Shown: positions 44,100-53,793, counted from the stretch's first letter. The stretch: 64,000 nt of DNA from Pusillimonas sp. DMV24BSW_D (GCF_011388195.1 NZ_CP049990.1:682001-746000), one strand, 5' to 3'. Program-made: numbers and translations. The notes: a model not told the origin generated them from the sequence alone.

Positions 44100-44795
44100 T
44101 TAAGCAGCCAATGAAGCGACTTCTACGCGAGCACCGCCACCCATGGTGGAGGAAACGGCGACTTTACGCAGATAAATACCTTTTGCAGCTGTAGGACGCG
44201 CTTTGTTCAACGCATCGATCAGCGCAGCCAGATTGCTTTGCAATTGTTCTACTTCAAAAGAAGCGCGACCAATGCTGGCGTGAATAATGCCGGCTTTGTC
44301 GGTACGGTACTGCACCTGACCTGCCTTGGCGTTCTTTACCGCCTGAGCCACGTCGGGCGTTACCGTGCCCACTTTCGGGTTCGGCATCAAGCCACGCGGG
44401 CCCAAAACCTGACCCAACGCACCCACAACGCGCATGGCGTCGGGCGAAGCGATGACAACGTCGAAATTCAAGTTGCCGCCTTTGATGCTTTCAGCCAGAT
44501 CTTCCATGCCCACAATGTCGGCACCCGCCTCTTTTGCCGCGTCGGCTTTTTCGCCCTGGGCAAAAACAGCGACACGAACGCTCTTGCCGGTACCGGCAGG
44601 CAGAACAACGGAACCACGAACCAGTTGGTCGGATTTCTTGGGATCGATACCCAGTTGAACGGCGACGTCGATGGACTCATCGAACTTGGCGGTGGCGGTT
44701 TCTTTAACCAACGCCAATGCTTCGTTCACTGCGTAGAATTTGTTGCGGTCGATTTTTTCTTTAATCGCAGCTGCGCGTTTGCTTAACTTAGCCAT
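44100..44795 (-). CDS. rplA: 50S ribosomal protein L1
   Basis: The 231-residue L1 of the E-site stalk. [40 protein letters not shown] and the [19 protein letters not shown] loop are hallmarks. It follows rplK by one base, the arrangement through which L1 represses both in E. coli. Confidence 0.98.
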   Translation of the reverse strand: MAKLSKRAAAIKEKIDRNKFYAVNEALALVKETATAKFDESIDVAVQLGIDPKKSDQLVRGSVVLPAGTGKSVRVAVFAQGEKADAAKEAGADIVGMEDLAESIKGGNLNFDVVIASPDAMRVVGALGQVLGPRGLMPNPKVGTVTPDVAQAVKNAKAGQVQYRTDKAGIIHASIGRASFEVEQLQSNLAALIDALNKARPTAAKGIYLRKVAVSSTMGGGARVEVASLAA

Positions 44796-44796
44796 G

Positions 44797-45228
44797 TTAT
44801 GCCCCTTCTACCGTGATACCCATGCTGCGAGCACTACCTGCAATCGTACGAACAGCGGCGTCCATATCGGCGGCAGTCAGGTCGGGCATTTTGGTTTTTG
44901 CGATTTCTTCGGCTTGTTCACGCGTAAGTTTGCCAACTTTGTCGGCGTTAGGGCGTGCAGAGCCTTTCTGAATACCGACGGCTTTCTTGATGAGAACAGC
45001 CGCGGGCGGTGTTTTCATGATGAAAGTAAAGCTCTTGTCGGCGTACGCAGTAATAACAACCGGAATAGGAAGACCAGGCTCCAGACTCTGCGTTTGCGCG
45101 TTAAACGCCTTGCAGAATTCCATGATGTTCAAACCACGCTGACCGAGGGCCGGACCAACGGGAGGGGAAGGATTGGCTTTACCAGCTGGGATTTGCAGCT
45201 TGATGAAGCCGACGATTTTTTTCGCCAT
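44797..45228 (-). CDS. rplK: 50S ribosomal protein L11
   Basis: The 143-residue L11 of the GTPase-associated centre, also needed for RelA activation. [20 protein letters not shown] and the C-terminal rRNA-binding domain ([20 protein letters not shown]) are typical. It lies between nusG and rplA. Confidence 0.98.
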   Translation of the reverse strand: MAKKIVGFIKLQIPAGKANPSPPVGPALGQRGLNIMEFCKAFNAQTQSLEPGLPIPVVITAYADKSFTFIMKTPPAAVLIKKAVGIQKGSARPNADKVGKLTREQAEEIAKTKMPDLTAADMDAAVRTIAGSARSMGITVEGA

Positions 45229-45291
45229 TTTCAGCTCCTTGCGGGTACAAACGCCAATGCACTAAAACATTGGCTCCCCGGGGTTAAATAA

Positions 45292-45825
45292 TTAAGTCTT
45301 TTCGACTTGACCAAAATCGAGTTCAACTGGTGTGGCACGGCCAAAAATAGTGACCGAAACACGCACCTTGCTTTTCTCGTAGTTAACGTCTTCGACGTTA
45401 CCGTTGAAATCGGCAAAAGGCCCTTCTTTAACACGAACCATTTCACCCACTTCAAATAGAACCTTAGGTTTGGGCTTCTCGACACCTTCTTCCATTTGCG
45501 AAAGAATCTTGTCGACTTCCTTCTGGGAAATAGGCGCAGGGCGATTTCCCGAACCACCCAAAAAGCCGGTAACCCGGTTGGTACTTTTCACCAAGTGCCA
45601 GGTTTCATCGGTAAGCTCCATTTCCACCAACACATAGCCGGGGAAAATACGACGCTCGGTAATGGACTTTTTCCCACCTTTAACTTCCAACACTTCTTCG
45701 GAAGGCACCAGAATTTCACCGAACTTGTCTTGCAGATCGGCACGCTCGATACGATCGAGCAATGCTTTCTGGACACTTTTCTCCATGCCGGAATAGACAT
45801 GGACAACATACCAGCGCTTACTCAT
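45292..45825 (-). CDS. nusG: transcription elongation/termination factor NusG
   Basis: The 177-residue NusG. The NGN domain starts [19 protein letters not shown] and contains [20 protein letters not shown]; the C-terminal KOW domain is [20 protein letters not shown]. It follows secE by nine bases, as in most bacteria. Confidence 0.98.
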   Translation of the reverse strand: MSKRWYVVHVYSGMEKSVQKALLDRIERADLQDKFGEILVPSEEVLEVKGGKKSITERRIFPGYVLVEMELTDETWHLVKSTNRVTGFLGGSGNRPAPISQKEVDKILSQMEEGVEKPKPKVLFEVGEMVRVKEGPFADFNGNVEDVNYEKSKVRVSVTIFGRATPVELDFGQVEKT

Positions 45826-45834
45826 GGGTGTCCT

Positions 45835-46215
45835 TTATCTCCAGCCAAGCAATAGGCCGTATATAACCCAGCCCAATGCTTTATCGGCCAGCCACAGAAA
45901 AATGCCGATAATAATGACAAACACAAAAACAATGCCTGTCATTTGCATGGCTTCCTTTCGGGTTGGCCACACCACACGTTTTAACTCACCGTAAGAATCG
46001 CGACCGAAACTGATTGTGCGTCGCCCAGGCTCGCTCATCCAGGCAATGCCGGCAGCCACAATTAAACTGGCAATGAACAGCGCGACGCGAACAACCGCAG
46101 GCTGATCGCTGAGTACTGAAAATGAAACAATTCCAGCAATAATAACCAATACCGCCAACGCCAACTTAATGCGATCAGCAATACTGGTAACGGTTTCTAC
46201 GTTTGTGTTCGACAT
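45835..46215 (-). CDS. secE: preprotein translocase subunit SecE
   Basis: A 126-residue inner-membrane SecYEG subunit with three hydrophobic segments (about residues 18-35, 42-58 and 97-118), the long E. coli-type form. The conserved amphipathic segment ELKRVVWPTRKEAMQMT precedes the last membrane helix. It lies between tRNA-Trp and nusG. Confidence 0.96.
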   Translation of the reverse strand: MSNTNVETVTSIADRIKLALAVLVIIAGIVSFSVLSDQPAVVRVALFIASLIVAAGIAWMSEPGRRTISFGRDSYGELKRVVWPTRKEAMQMTGIVFVFVIIIGIFLWLADKALGWVIYGLLLGWR

Positions 46216-46264
46216 ATTCCGGCTTGGTTAAACAGCCCTTTGCAATTCTTGCGCCTTCGGAGTT

Positions 46265-46340
46265 TGGCAGGGGCAGTAGGAATCGAACCTACAACCTTCG
46301 GTTTTGGAGACCGACGCTCTGCCAATTGAGCTATACCCCT
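46265..46340 (-). tRNA. tRNA-Trp (CCA anticodon)
   Basis: A 76-base cloverleaf with encoded 3' CCA. Acceptor AGGGGTA pairs with TGCCCCT-type 3' arm, D-arm AGCTCAATTGGCAGAGC, anticodon loop CTCCAAA with anticodon CCA, T-arm GGTTCGATTCC. It sits between tuf and secE. Confidence 0.97.
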
Positions 46341-46384
46341 AAATCCGCAAAACAATCATTAACGCGATTGCCTTGAAACGACGC

Positions 46385-46416
46385 TGGCAGCCAGGTTTTT
46401 ACACCTGAGGCTGCCA
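46385..46416 (-). other. strong hairpin after second tuf
   Basis: TGGCAGCC/GGCTGCCA plus inner AGGT/ACCT form a 12-bp stem with a small bulge, 18 bases past the tuf stop. There is no U tract, so it is more likely a 3'-end stabiliser or processing stem before tRNA-Trp than a terminator. Confidence 0.55.
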
Positions 46417-46433
46417 AATTACAACTGCAAATT

Positions 46434-47624
46434 TTACTTAAGAATTTTAGCGACGACGCCGGCGCCCACGGTACGACCACCTTCGCGAATCGCAAAGCGC
46501 AGACCTTCTTCCATCGCGATCGGCGCAATCAGCTTGACCGTCATGGCCACGTTATCACCCGGCAACACCATTTCCTTGTCGGCCGGCAGATCAATCGTAC
46601 CCGTTACGTCGGTCGTACGGAAGTAGAACTGAGGACGATACCCGTTAAAGAACGGCGTATGACGGCCACCCTCTTCCTTGGACAGAATGTACACCTCGGC
46701 TGTAAAGTCGGTGTGCGGGTTGATCGAGCCGGGCTTGGCCAGCACCTGACCACGCTCAACGTCTTCACGCTTGGTGCCACGCAGCAAAATACCCACGTTA
46801 TCACCGGCCTGACCCTGGTCAAGCAGCTTGCGGAACATTTCCACGCCCGTGCAAGTGGTCTTGACCGTGTCTTTGATACCCACGATTTCGATCTCTTCAC
46901 CGACCTTGACCACACCGCGCTCGATACGGCCCGTTACCACCGTGCCACGACCCGAGATCGAGAACACGTCTTCCACAGGCATCAGGAACGCGCCATCCAC
47001 TGCACGCTCTGGCGTGGGGATGTAAGTGTCCAGTGCTTCGGCCAGTGCCATAATGGCTTGCTTGCCCAAAGGACCTTCGTCGCCTTCCAGCGCTTTGAGT
47101 GCCGAACCCTTGATGATCGGGGTGTCGTCGCCAGGGAAGTCGTAGTTGGACAGCAGCTCGCGCACTTCCATTTCCACCAGCTCAAGCAGTTCCTCGTCAT
47201 CCACCATGTCGGCCTTGTTCAGGAACACGATGATGTAAGGCACGCCCACCTGGCGGCTCAGCAAAATGTGCTCACGCGTTTGGGGCATGGGGCCGTCGGC
47301 GGCCGATACCACCAGAATCGCGCCGTCCATCTGCGCCGCACCGGTAATCATGTTCTTCACATAGTCGGCGTGGCCCGGGCAATCAACGTGTGCGTAGTGG
47401 CGGGTGGCCGTTTCGTACTCAACGTGCGAAGTGTTAATCGTAATACCGCGTGCCTTCTCTTCAGGAGCCGCGTCAATCTGGTCGTAACCACGCGCCTCGC
47501 CACCGAAGGACGTTGACAACACCGTGGTCAGCGCCGCGGTGAGTGTCGTTTTGCCGTGGTCAACGTGGCCAATCGTGCCCACGTTTACGTGCGGTTTGGT
47601 CCGCTCAAATTTTCCTTTTGCCAT
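46434..47624 (-). CDS. tuf: elongation factor Tu, copy 2
   Basis: A 396-residue EF-Tu with the same motifs as copy 1. It has Ser66 ([11 protein letters not shown]) where copy 1 has Ala66. Nucleotide differences between the copies are few and are clustered around codons 60-80, and similarity falls off right at the start and stop codons. Transcribed after tRNA-Thr and before tRNA-Trp, the E. coli tufB position. Confidence 0.97.
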   Translation of the reverse strand: MAKGKFERTKPHVNVGTIGHVDHGKTTLTAALTTVLSTSFGGEARGYDQIDAAPEEKARGITINTSHVEYETATRHYAHVDCPGHADYVKNMITGAAQMDGAILVVSAADGPMPQTREHILLSRQVGVPYIIVFLNKADMVDDEELLELVEMEVRELLSNYDFPGDDTPIIKGSALKALEGDEGPLGKQAIMALAEALDTYIPTPERAVDGAFLMPVEDVFSISGRGTVVTGRIERGVVKVGEEIEIVGIKDTVKTTCTGVEMFRKLLDQGQAGDNVGILLRGTKREDVERGQVLAKPGSINPHTDFTAEVYILSKEEGGRHTPFFNGYRPQFYFRTTDVTGTIDLPADKEMVLPGDNVAMTVKLIAPIAMEEGLRFAIREGGRTVGAGVVAKILK

Positions 47625-47669
47625 GGCTGACTCCTGACTCGATAGGACTGCTATTAAATAAAATTTCTA

Positions 47670-47744
<75 letters not shown>

Positions 47745-47756
47745 GGTTATCAAGCT

Positions 47757-47781
47757 AAAAAAACCCGCTTGATTCAAGCGG
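47757..47781 (-). terminator. intrinsic terminator between tRNA-Gly and tRNA-Thr
   Basis: CCGCTTG (47765-47771) pairs with CAAGCGG (47775-47781); on the minus strand a G and seven T residues follow. By sequence it is a good terminator, yet tRNA-Thr and tuf lie only 12 bases beyond and no separate promoter fits in the gap, so it may be a partial terminator that sets tuf expression. Confidence 0.8.
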
Positions 47782-47795
47782 ATTTGAATTCTTTC

Positions 47796-47869
47796 TGGAG
47801 CGGGTGAAGGGAATCGAACCCTCGTCGTAAGCTTGGAAGGCTTCTGCTCTACCATTGAGCTACACCCGC
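47796..47869 (-). tRNA. tRNA-Gly (TCC anticodon)
   Basis: A 74-base cloverleaf with encoded CCA. Acceptor GCGGGTG, D-arm AGCTCAATGGTAGAGC, anticodon loop CTTCCAA with anticodon TCC, T-arm GGGTTCGATTCCC. Confidence 0.97.
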
Positions 47870-47939
47870 GAAGGGATTCTCTTCAATTTTGCGCAAGGGC
47901 TGGTTTCATCCTGACGCGTCGATTAGCCCCTAAAACTCT

Positions 47940-48026
47940 TGGTGGTGGGAGTTGGATTCGAACCAACGTAGGCGCAAGGCCAACAGATTTACAGTCTGCC
48001 CCCTTTAACCACTCGGGCATCCCACC
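47940..48026 (-). tRNA. tRNA-Tyr (GTA anticodon)
   Basis: An 87-base class II tRNA with a long variable arm and encoded CCA. Acceptor GGTGGGA, anticodon loop CTGTAAA with anticodon GTA, T-arm GTTGGTTCGAATCCAAC. It is first in the Tyr-Gly-Thr-tuf transcript. Confidence 0.97.
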
Positions 48027-48041
48027 GAAAGAGAATCCCGA

Positions 48042-48070
48042 ATTATGCACGAATTTTTTGCTTCATGCAA
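48042..48070 (-). promoter_or_regulatory. promoter of tRNA-Tyr/Gly/Thr-tuf operon
   Basis: On the minus strand, TTGCAT (48070-48065) and CATAAT (48047-48042) are 17 bases apart, followed by a GC-rich TCGGG discriminator as is common at stringently controlled promoters. The predicted start is about 10 bases before tRNA-Tyr. Confidence 0.75.
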
Positions 48071-48089
48071 GTCTGCTTGCACGCGCTAC

Positions 48090-49103
48090 TTAATGCGTAT
48101 TGTAAAGTGCCTGAATTTGGGGCAACGGTAACTTCAATGCCAGCGCAAGTTGCAGCAGAATTCTGGCTTTGGCGGGGTTTAAGCTTCCAGCCACCACAAA
48201 GCCCTGTTGATTGTCGTCTACTTCAACATTACGTGCCACATGGCCGAAAGCCAGGCGTGTGCTTCGCACAACGACAACGCCCTTGGCGGCTTGCGCGGCT
48301 AGCAAGGACTCTAACGTACGGCTTATGTTACCCGAACCCACACCGGCCACCACAATGCCGTGGTGAGGCATGGCCACCCAGTGCCTTAGCATTTCATCTT
48401 GCATTCCCGCATGCACATACAAAATATTCACGGCCGGTAAACTAAACTTGTCTTGCAAGTTAAGTGCCCCCGTTTGGATTGCTTTGCTAAAGGCCGTATG
48501 AGTGGTATGTAATGAACTTATTCCGTTGACAAAGAAATGAGTTGTATCACCCCGCTGTATGCCAACTGGGCCAAACGGAATCGATTGAAACGCATTATCC
48601 TGATTCGAGCCTGTTTTTTGAATATAACGTGCCGAATGAATGGCGGAATTCATCACAATCAAAACGCCCAAGTTGGCTGCAACCGTGCCGGCGGCCAAAT
48701 AGAGAGCCGATAATAAGTTTTCAGGGCCGTCGGGCGAAAACGCGTCGGCGGGTTTCATCGCGCCCGTCAGAACAACCGGTATTTGACCCGGCGTAACAAG
48801 ATTCAAAAAATACGCCGTTTCTTCCATGGTGTCCGTGCCATGTGTCACGACAATGCCATCAGCCAGGTTTTCATTGCTGATTTTATTAATGCGGTTAGCC
48901 AGCCGGCACCAAATGTCGTTGGTAATCGACTGACTTCCTACATTAGCCAACTGTTCGAAGCTCACCACCATATCTTGCGGGCGTGATGGCAAAGAATCCA
49001 ATAATGCTTCAACACTAATTTGACCTGCCGCGTACCCGCCATGCTTATCCGCAGTACCGGCGATTGTGCCGCCGGTGGCGAGAATATGGATGCGTTTCAC
49101 CAT
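48090..49103 (-). CDS. L-asparaginase
   Basis: A 337-residue asparaginase that hydrolyses asparagine to aspartate and ammonia. ILATGGTIAG carries the first catalytic Thr (Thr13) and VVTHGTDTMEETAYFL carries the second Thr and the Asp of the TDT motif. No signal peptide is seen, so it is probably cytoplasmic despite its type II-like motifs. It starts three bases after parB on the same strand and probably shares the mnmG-parAB transcript; no terminator is seen between it and the tRNA promoter. Confidence 0.9.
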   Translation of the reverse strand: MVKRIHILATGGTIAGTADKHGGYAAGQISVEALLDSLPSRPQDMVVSFEQLANVGSQSITNDIWCRLANRINKISNENLADGIVVTHGTDTMEETAYFLNLVTPGQIPVVLTGAMKPADAFSPDGPENLLSALYLAAGTVAANLGVLIVMNSAIHSARYIQKTGSNQDNAFQSIPFGPVGIQRGDTTHFFVNGISSLHTTHTAFSKAIQTGALNLQDKFSLPAVNILYVHAGMQDEMLRHWVAMPHHGIVVAGVGSGNISRTLESLLAAQAAKGVVVVRSTRLAFGHVARNVEVDDNQQGFVVAGSLNPAKARILLQLALALKLPLPQIQALYNTH

Positions 49104-49106
49104 GTA

Positions 49107-50027
49107 TCAGGAATCGATAGCGTTTGACAGGCCTTGTTGCTCTAGGAGCGCGTTCAAATGATCCCAATCGTGGAAGTCGATAACGAGCTGCCCTTTATTT
49201 TTTTTGCCCACTTTTAAAGCTACCCGAGTCCCCAAGTGATCGGACAAGCTTTCTTCCAGGCGCTTGATATCGCCGGTTTTCGCATTTTGAGTAGCTATCG
49301 GCTTAGGTGTGGTCTCTTCAGTTTCACGCAGCGCTTTTCCAACCAGTTTTTCCGCTTCGCGTACCGACAAACGACGCGTGATAATTTCATTGGCCAACAA
49401 AATTTGCTGGGCCGCTTCTACAGCAAGCAAAGCACGCGCATGGCCCATGTCGATATCACCCGCCAGCAACATGGTTTGCACGGATTCCGTTAAATTAAGA
49501 AGCCTAAGCAGATTACTGGTTGCCGAGCGAGATCGCCCGATAGCCGTGGCGGCTTGTTCATGCGTTAATCCGAAATCATCCAATAAACGCTTAACGCCAT
49601 GCGCTTCTTCCAGCGGATTCAAATCTTCACGCTGAATATTTTCGATAAGCGCCATAATGGCGGCGTTCTCGTCTTCGACTTCGCGCACCAGCACAGGCAC
49701 TTCTTTCAGACCCGCTAGTTTGGCCGCCCGGTAACGCCGTTCCCCGGCAATAATTTCGTACTGGCCCTTCTTGTTTGCAGCAAGTGCCCGCACCAAAATA
49801 GGCTGCATAACGCCTTGCGTGCGAATGGATTCAGCCAGTTCGTTCAACGCCCCTTCATCCATACGGGTACGTGGTTGATATTTGCCTGCAACAAGTTTGT
49901 TTAATGGCAAAACTGAAGGATGAGTTTCAATTGCTTCGGCTTTTTTACCCAACTGATTCATTGCATCGGTATCGGCGCCCAGCAGCGCATCAAGACCTCG
50001 CCCCAACCCTTTTTTCCTCGTTGCCAT
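49107..50027 (-). CDS. parB: chromosome partitioning protein ParB
   Basis: The 306-residue ParB/Noc-type CTPase clamp that loads at parS. N-terminal KKGLGRGLDALLG, the CTP-binding GERRYR box (residues 95-100), HTH at about 153-175 (LTHEQAATAIGRSRSATSNL) and a C-terminal dimer domain are all present. Three matching parS sites lie 3.5 kb away, upstream of mnmG. Confidence 0.96.
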   Translation of the reverse strand: MATRKKGLGRGLDALLGADTDAMNQLGKKAEAIETHPSVLPLNKLVAGKYQPRTRMDEGALNELAESIRTQGVMQPILVRALAANKKGQYEIIAGERRYRAAKLAGLKEVPVLVREVEDENAAIMALIENIQREDLNPLEEAHGVKRLLDDFGLTHEQAATAIGRSRSATSNLLRLLNLTESVQTMLLAGDIDMGHARALLAVEAAQQILLANEIITRRLSVREAEKLVGKALRETEETTPKPIATQNAKTGDIKRLEESLSDHLGTRVALKVGKKNKGQLVIDFHDWDHLNALLEQQGLSNAIDS

Positions 50028-50047
50028 AACATCTGTTCCTGTCTGTT

Positions 50048-50869
50048 TTACGGATTATGTGTTGCCCCTTCCAGGGCGTCTTGTTTGACCCGCTTAATAA
50101 GTTCTTTTGCAAATTCAATATAGGCTTTTGCGCCTCTTGAACTTTTATCGTATACCGTGCCCGGCATGCCGTGACTTGGCGCTTCCGCCAAACGTACATT
50201 ACGCGGGACCACCGTCTTGAATACGCGGTCGCCAAAATGGTTTTCTATTTGTGTTGACACTTGCTGCTGAAGCGTAACGCGTGTGTCGAACATAACCCGA
50301 AGCAGCCCAATAAGTTGCAGATCTGGATTAATGTTTCTGTGAACACGTTTAACGGTGTTAACCAGGTCTGACAGACCTTCCAAAGCAAAATACTCACATT
50401 GCATTGGAATAATAACGCCTTGCGCACCGGCTAACCCATTTAAGGTCAATAAAGACAACGTAGGCGGGCAATCGATCAGAATGAAGTCATAATCATTAAT
50501 GACTTCCGCAATCGCGAACTTAAGTTGCTTTTCGCGTTGCTCCATTTGGACCAAATCGATTTCAGCACCGGATAATTCCCTATTTGCCGGCAGTACATCG
50601 TATCCCCCGGTTGGCGAAACAACTTTGGCACTGTTAATGTCTGCATCGCCAATCAAGACGTGGTAAAGATTCTGTTCAATTTCGTTTTTATTGATGCCGC
50701 TACCCATTGTGGCGTTGCCCTGCGGATCCAAATCGATAAGCAAAACTTTTTTCTTGTGCATTACCAAGGCTGCAGCTAAATTAATTGCTGTTGTGGTTTT
50801 TCCCACCCCGCCTTTCTGATTGGCAATACAAAAAACTTTCGCCAATTCGGTGTTTTGATAAGCACTCAT
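50048..50869 (-). CDS. parA: chromosome partitioning ATPase ParA
   Basis: The 273-residue ParA (Soj) ATPase that moves ParB-parS complexes over the nucleoid. Deviant Walker A KGGVGKTT at residues 19-26, LLIDLDPQGNATMGSG, and DFILIDCPPTLSLLTLNGL (Walker B region). AAGGAAAATAA precedes the ATG. It lies between rsmG and parB. Confidence 0.97.
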   Translation of the reverse strand: MSAYQNTELAKVFCIANQKGGVGKTTTAINLAAALVMHKKKVLLIDLDPQGNATMGSGINKNEIEQNLYHVLIGDADINSAKVVSPTGGYDVLPANRELSGAEIDLVQMEQREKQLKFAIAEVINDYDFILIDCPPTLSLLTLNGLAGAQGVIIPMQCEYFALEGLSDLVNTVKRVHRNINPDLQLIGLLRVMFDTRVTLQQQVSTQIENHFGDRVFKTVVPRNVRLAEAPSHGMPGTVYDKSSRGAKAYIEFAKELIKRVKQDALEGATHNP

Positions 50870-50878
50870 TTATTTTCC

Positions 50879-51544
50879 TTAACTACGAATCCATACCAGG
50901 CAACGTTGCGCGTTCAAATCCGGCACCTCAAGCGTGTCAATGTGCCATATTTTCCAGTCGGTGTGTAGGGTTAAATCCTGGATTTCTTTTTCCGGCGTCA
51001 GACCTTTCATTGCAATGAAGACACCGTGTGGTTTCAAATGCTTTGACGATAACTCGACAAAATCCTGCAAGGACGCAAACGCGCGCGACACGATAACATC
51101 TGCGTTCAAATTACTTAGCTGTTCGATACGGCCGTGGCATGCTTGTAAATTCTGCAGCTGCAAGGCGCCTCTTAACTGCCGAATAAATGCGGTTTTCTTT
51201 TCAACGGCGTCTACACAATAAACCTGCCAATCAGGAAAACATATCGCCAGAACAACCCCTGGCAAACCACCGCCGGAACCCACATCGACCAGGGTGCCCG
51301 ACTTTCCTTTTCTATTTGTATCTAAATATTTCAGAAAAGGGGGGATTAACGCCAGGCTATCAAATATATGGTGGATTAAAACCTGATCAGGTGCGCGTAA
51401 CGCCGTTAAATTATAGGTTCGATTCCATTTCAATAAGGAATGTACATACTTCTGTAATTGCCCTATTTGCAAATCACTTAAAGCAAGACCAAGTTTTTGT
51501 GCTGCGTCGGCAATACGATTCCTGTAATCGGTTGCTATTTCCAT
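50879..51544 (-). CDS. rsmG: 16S rRNA (guanine527-N7)-methyltransferase RsmG
   Basis: A 221-residue methyltransferase (GidB). The SAM-binding VDVGSGGGLPG is at residues 86-96, preceded by WNRTYNLTALR, which is conserved in RsmG. Its ATG overlaps the mnmG stop (ATGA). Confidence 0.96.
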   Translation of the reverse strand: MEIATDYRNRIADAAQKLGLALSDLQIGQLQKYVHSLLKWNRTYNLTALRAPDQVLIHHIFDSLALIPPFLKYLDTNRKGKSGTLVDVGSGGGLPGVVLAICFPDWQVYCVDAVEKKTAFIRQLRGALQLQNLQACHGRIEQLSNLNADVIVSRAFASLQDFVELSSKHLKPHGVFIAMKGLTPEKEIQDLTLHTDWKIWHIDTLEVPDLNAQRCLVWIRS

Positions 51545-53460
51545 CAGGCAACTTTCCGGCCATATTGTAAGCGTTTTATGTGAATCAATAATAATGAAAT
51601 AGCCGCAGGCGTTACACCTGAAACACGTCGGGCCTGGCCTATTGTTTGCGGCCGGCTTTGCTTCAGTTTTTGCCTTACCTCAATTGAAAGGCTATGAATC
51701 GCATCGTAGTTGATTTCATCAGGGATTAATTGATCTTCCAATTCCGCTTGCTTCTTCACTTCTTCCTGCTGGCGATTTACATAACCGGCATATTTGATTT
51801 GTATTTCCACCTGCTCAGAAACCTGGGCCTCCTTAACCAGAATACCCGCCAAAGTTTCACCTTCGCTATCTTTAAGGTCGGCCAATGTTTCATATTGAAC
51901 ATTGGGGCGTTTCAAAAGATCATGCAAAGAATACTCACGTTCAATTTGTTTTCCTAGAACTCGCTCGGCCGATTCAGCACTCAATTTTTGAGGTTGGACC
52001 CATGTTGATTTCAAACGCGCCACCTCAGCCTCAACAGCGTCACGCTTTCGGTTAAACGCATCCCACTGCGCATCACCAACAAGACCCATTTGGCGTGCTT
52101 GATCTGTTAAGCGCATATCGGCGTTATCTTCGCGCAGGCTTAATCGATACTCGGCCCTGGAGGTAAACATTCGGTATGGTTCACTTACACCACGGGTAAT
52201 GAGGTCGTCAACCAACACACCAATATACGCCTCGTTTCTTTTAGGAAGCCAAGGTTCAAGATCTTTTACAAATCGCGCAGCATTCAAACCCGCAACCAAA
52301 CCCTGCGCTGCCGCTTCTTCGTAACCTGTGGTTCCATTAATCTGGCCTGCAAAGAATAGGCCACTAATCGCTTTTGTTTCCAATGAAAATTTTAATTCAC
52401 GTGGATCGTAGTAATCATATTCAATGGCATACCCGGGCCGCATAATATTGGCGTTTTCAAGACCCGGTAAAGTTCGTATCATGGCCAACTGTATGTCGAA
52501 CGGTAAACTTGTGGAAACACCATTTGGGTAAATTTCTGTTGTTGTAAATCCCTCCGGCTCCAGAAAAATCTGGTGGCTCGGCTTATCGGCGAAACGGTGA
52601 ATCTTATCTTCAATGGATGGACAATAACGCGGGCCAACCCCTTCAATTTGTCCTTGGTCACTATACATGGGAGAGCGATCCAATCCTGAACGAATAATGT
52701 CATGCGTGCGTTCATTCGTATGGGTTATCCAGCAGGGCACTTGTTCTGGATGCATACCCACATTACCCATAAAAGAAAATACAGGTATTGGATCTAAATC
52801 TCCGGGCTGTGCAAGTGTTTTGCTGAAATCAATTGTTCTTGCGTCGATACGTGGCGGTGTACCCGTTTTCAGCCGACCTTGAGGTAATTTTAATTCTTTA
52901 AGCCTTTGGGCCAATGAAATAGCCGGGGGATCACCAGCTCGACCTGCGGAGTAATTATCGAGTCCAACGTGAATCAATCCATTTAAAAATGTTCCCGCCG
53001 TAAGAACGACTGCTCTACCTTTGAACTTCAAACCAATCTTGGTTACAGCACCAACTACTTTTTCACCTTCGATCATTAAATCTTCAACTGATTGCTGAAA
53101 GATCGTAAGGTTTGCCTGGCTTTCTAATACCGTTCGAATTGCTTGCCGATACAACGATCGATCTGCTTGAGCCCGTGTGGCGCGTACGGCTGGTCCTTTC
53201 GAGCGATTTAGAATCCTAAATTGAATTCCCGCTTTATCCGTTGCTAAAGCCATGGCACCACCCATAGCATCAACTTCTTTAACCAAGTGCCCTTTACCGA
53301 TTCCCCCTATGGAAGGGTTACACGACATTTGGCCTAGGGTGTCGATATTATGCGTTAGCAGTAAAGTGTTGGCTCCAGTACGCGCAGAAGCAAGTGCGGC
53401 CTCTGTACCTGCATGGCCACCCCCCACAACAATCACGTCAAAGGTATCGGGATAAATCAT
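51544..53460 (-). CDS. mnmG: tRNA uridine-5-carboxymethylaminomethyl modification enzyme MnmG
   Basis: The 638-residue FAD enzyme (GidA) that with MnmE modifies wobble U34. FAD motif [17 protein letters not shown] (GGGHAG at 13-18), [20 protein letters not shown] and the C-terminal helical domain are complete. It heads the mnmG-rsmG-parA-parB-asparaginase transcript. The DNA is more AT-rich than the ribosomal region. Upstream sit three parS sites and DnaA boxes. Confidence 0.97.
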   Translation of the reverse strand: MIYPDTFDVIVVGGGHAGTEAALASARTGANTLLLTHNIDTLGQMSCNPSIGGIGKGHLVKEVDAMGGAMALATDKAGIQFRILNRSKGPAVRATRAQADRSLYRQAIRTVLESQANLTIFQQSVEDLMIEGEKVVGAVTKIGLKFKGRAVVLTAGTFLNGLIHVGLDNYSAGRAGDPPAISLAQRLKELKLPQGRLKTGTPPRIDARTIDFSKTLAQPGDLDPIPVFSFMGNVGMHPEQVPCWITHTNERTHDIIRSGLDRSPMYSDQGQIEGVGPRYCPSIEDKIHRFADKPSHQIFLEPEGFTTTEIYPNGVSTSLPFDIQLAMIRTLPGLENANIMRPGYAIEYDYYDPRELKFSLETKAISGLFFAGQINGTTGYEEAAAQGLVAGLNAARFVKDLEPWLPKRNEAYIGVLVDDLITRGVSEPYRMFTSRAEYRLSLREDNADMRLTDQARQMGLVGDAQWDAFNRKRDAVEAEVARLKSTWVQPQKLSAESAERVLGKQIEREYSLHDLLKRPNVQYETLADLKDSEGETLAGILVKEAQVSEQVEIQIKYAGYVNRQQEEVKKQAELEDQLIPDEINYDAIHSLSIEVRQKLKQSRPQTIGQARRVSGVTPAAISLLLIHIKRLQYGRKVA

Positions 53461-53490
53461 ATAAAAAGTCTAGAACGAGATGAATGCCTA

Positions 53491-53520
53491 ATTATAACTG
53501 GCTGACCTTGTTCCACGTGA
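53491..53520 (-). promoter_or_regulatory. mnmG promoter, -35 region inside parS site 1
   Basis: A perfect TATAAT (53496-53491, minus strand) lies 31 bases before the mnmG ATG. With 17-base spacing the -35 would fall at 53514-53519, inside the first parS site, where no good hexamer is seen. ParB binding would compete with or modulate polymerase here. Confidence 0.6.
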
Positions 53521-53524
53521 AACA
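53509..53524. promoter_or_regulatory. parS site 1
   Basis: TGTTCCACGTGAAACA, differing by one base from the B. subtilis-type consensus TGTTTCACGTGAAACA; a ParB-binding site. Confidence 0.92.
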
Positions 53525-53559
53525 AGGATAATAAACCTGTAAATTCCATTTTCTAACTT

Positions 53560-53575
53560 TGTTTCACGTGGAACA
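53560..53575. promoter_or_regulatory. parS site 2
   Basis: TGTTTCACGTGGAACA, the exact reverse complement of sites 1 and 3. It starts 51 bases after site 1. Confidence 0.92.
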
Positions 53576-53600
53576 TCACCCAAAATACTTACACCATATT

Positions 53601-53616
53601 TGTTCCACGTGAAACA
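53601..53616. promoter_or_regulatory. parS site 3
   Basis: TGTTCCACGTGAAACA, identical to site 1 and 41 bases after the start of site 2. Confidence 0.92.
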
Positions 53617-53635
53617 CTGAAAAGTAAAAACAGTC

Positions 53636-53732
53636 TGTGAATAACACATACTAGTTTGGAGAATAAAAAGCGTAGAACGTAATTACTATGCGGGTCGTGA
53701 TCACACAAGCTTGTGGATAACAGTGTGCATAA
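53636..53732 (-). promoter_or_regulatory. cluster of three DnaA boxes
   Basis: Three matches to TTWTNCACA on the minus strand: TTATTCACA (53636-53644), TTATCCACA (53712-53720) and TTATGCACA (53724-53732). All have the same orientation and lie between parS site 3 and the csp terminator. Either part of the origin or a DnaA titration/regulation site. Confidence 0.7.
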
Positions 53733-53742
53733 TTACGGGAAA

Positions 53743-53768
53743 GAAAAAAGCCCCAACACGTGGGGCTT
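53743..53768 (-). terminator. intrinsic terminator after cold-shock gene
   Basis: AAGCCCCA (53748-53755) pairs with TGGGGCTT (53761-53768), followed by a run of T on the minus strand. It isolates the cold-shock transcript from mnmG. Confidence 0.9.
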
Positions 53769-53793
53769 CTTCTTAACAAGTTAAAGAACCTGT

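Noticed and set aside
48066-48081. TGCAAG/CTTGCA hairpin as terminator after the asparaginase
   Set aside because: No U tract follows on either strand, and the same bases form the -35 of the tRNA promoter.
53757-53762. CACGTG core as a fourth parS
   Set aside because: The flanks do not match the site; it is the loop region of the csp terminator.
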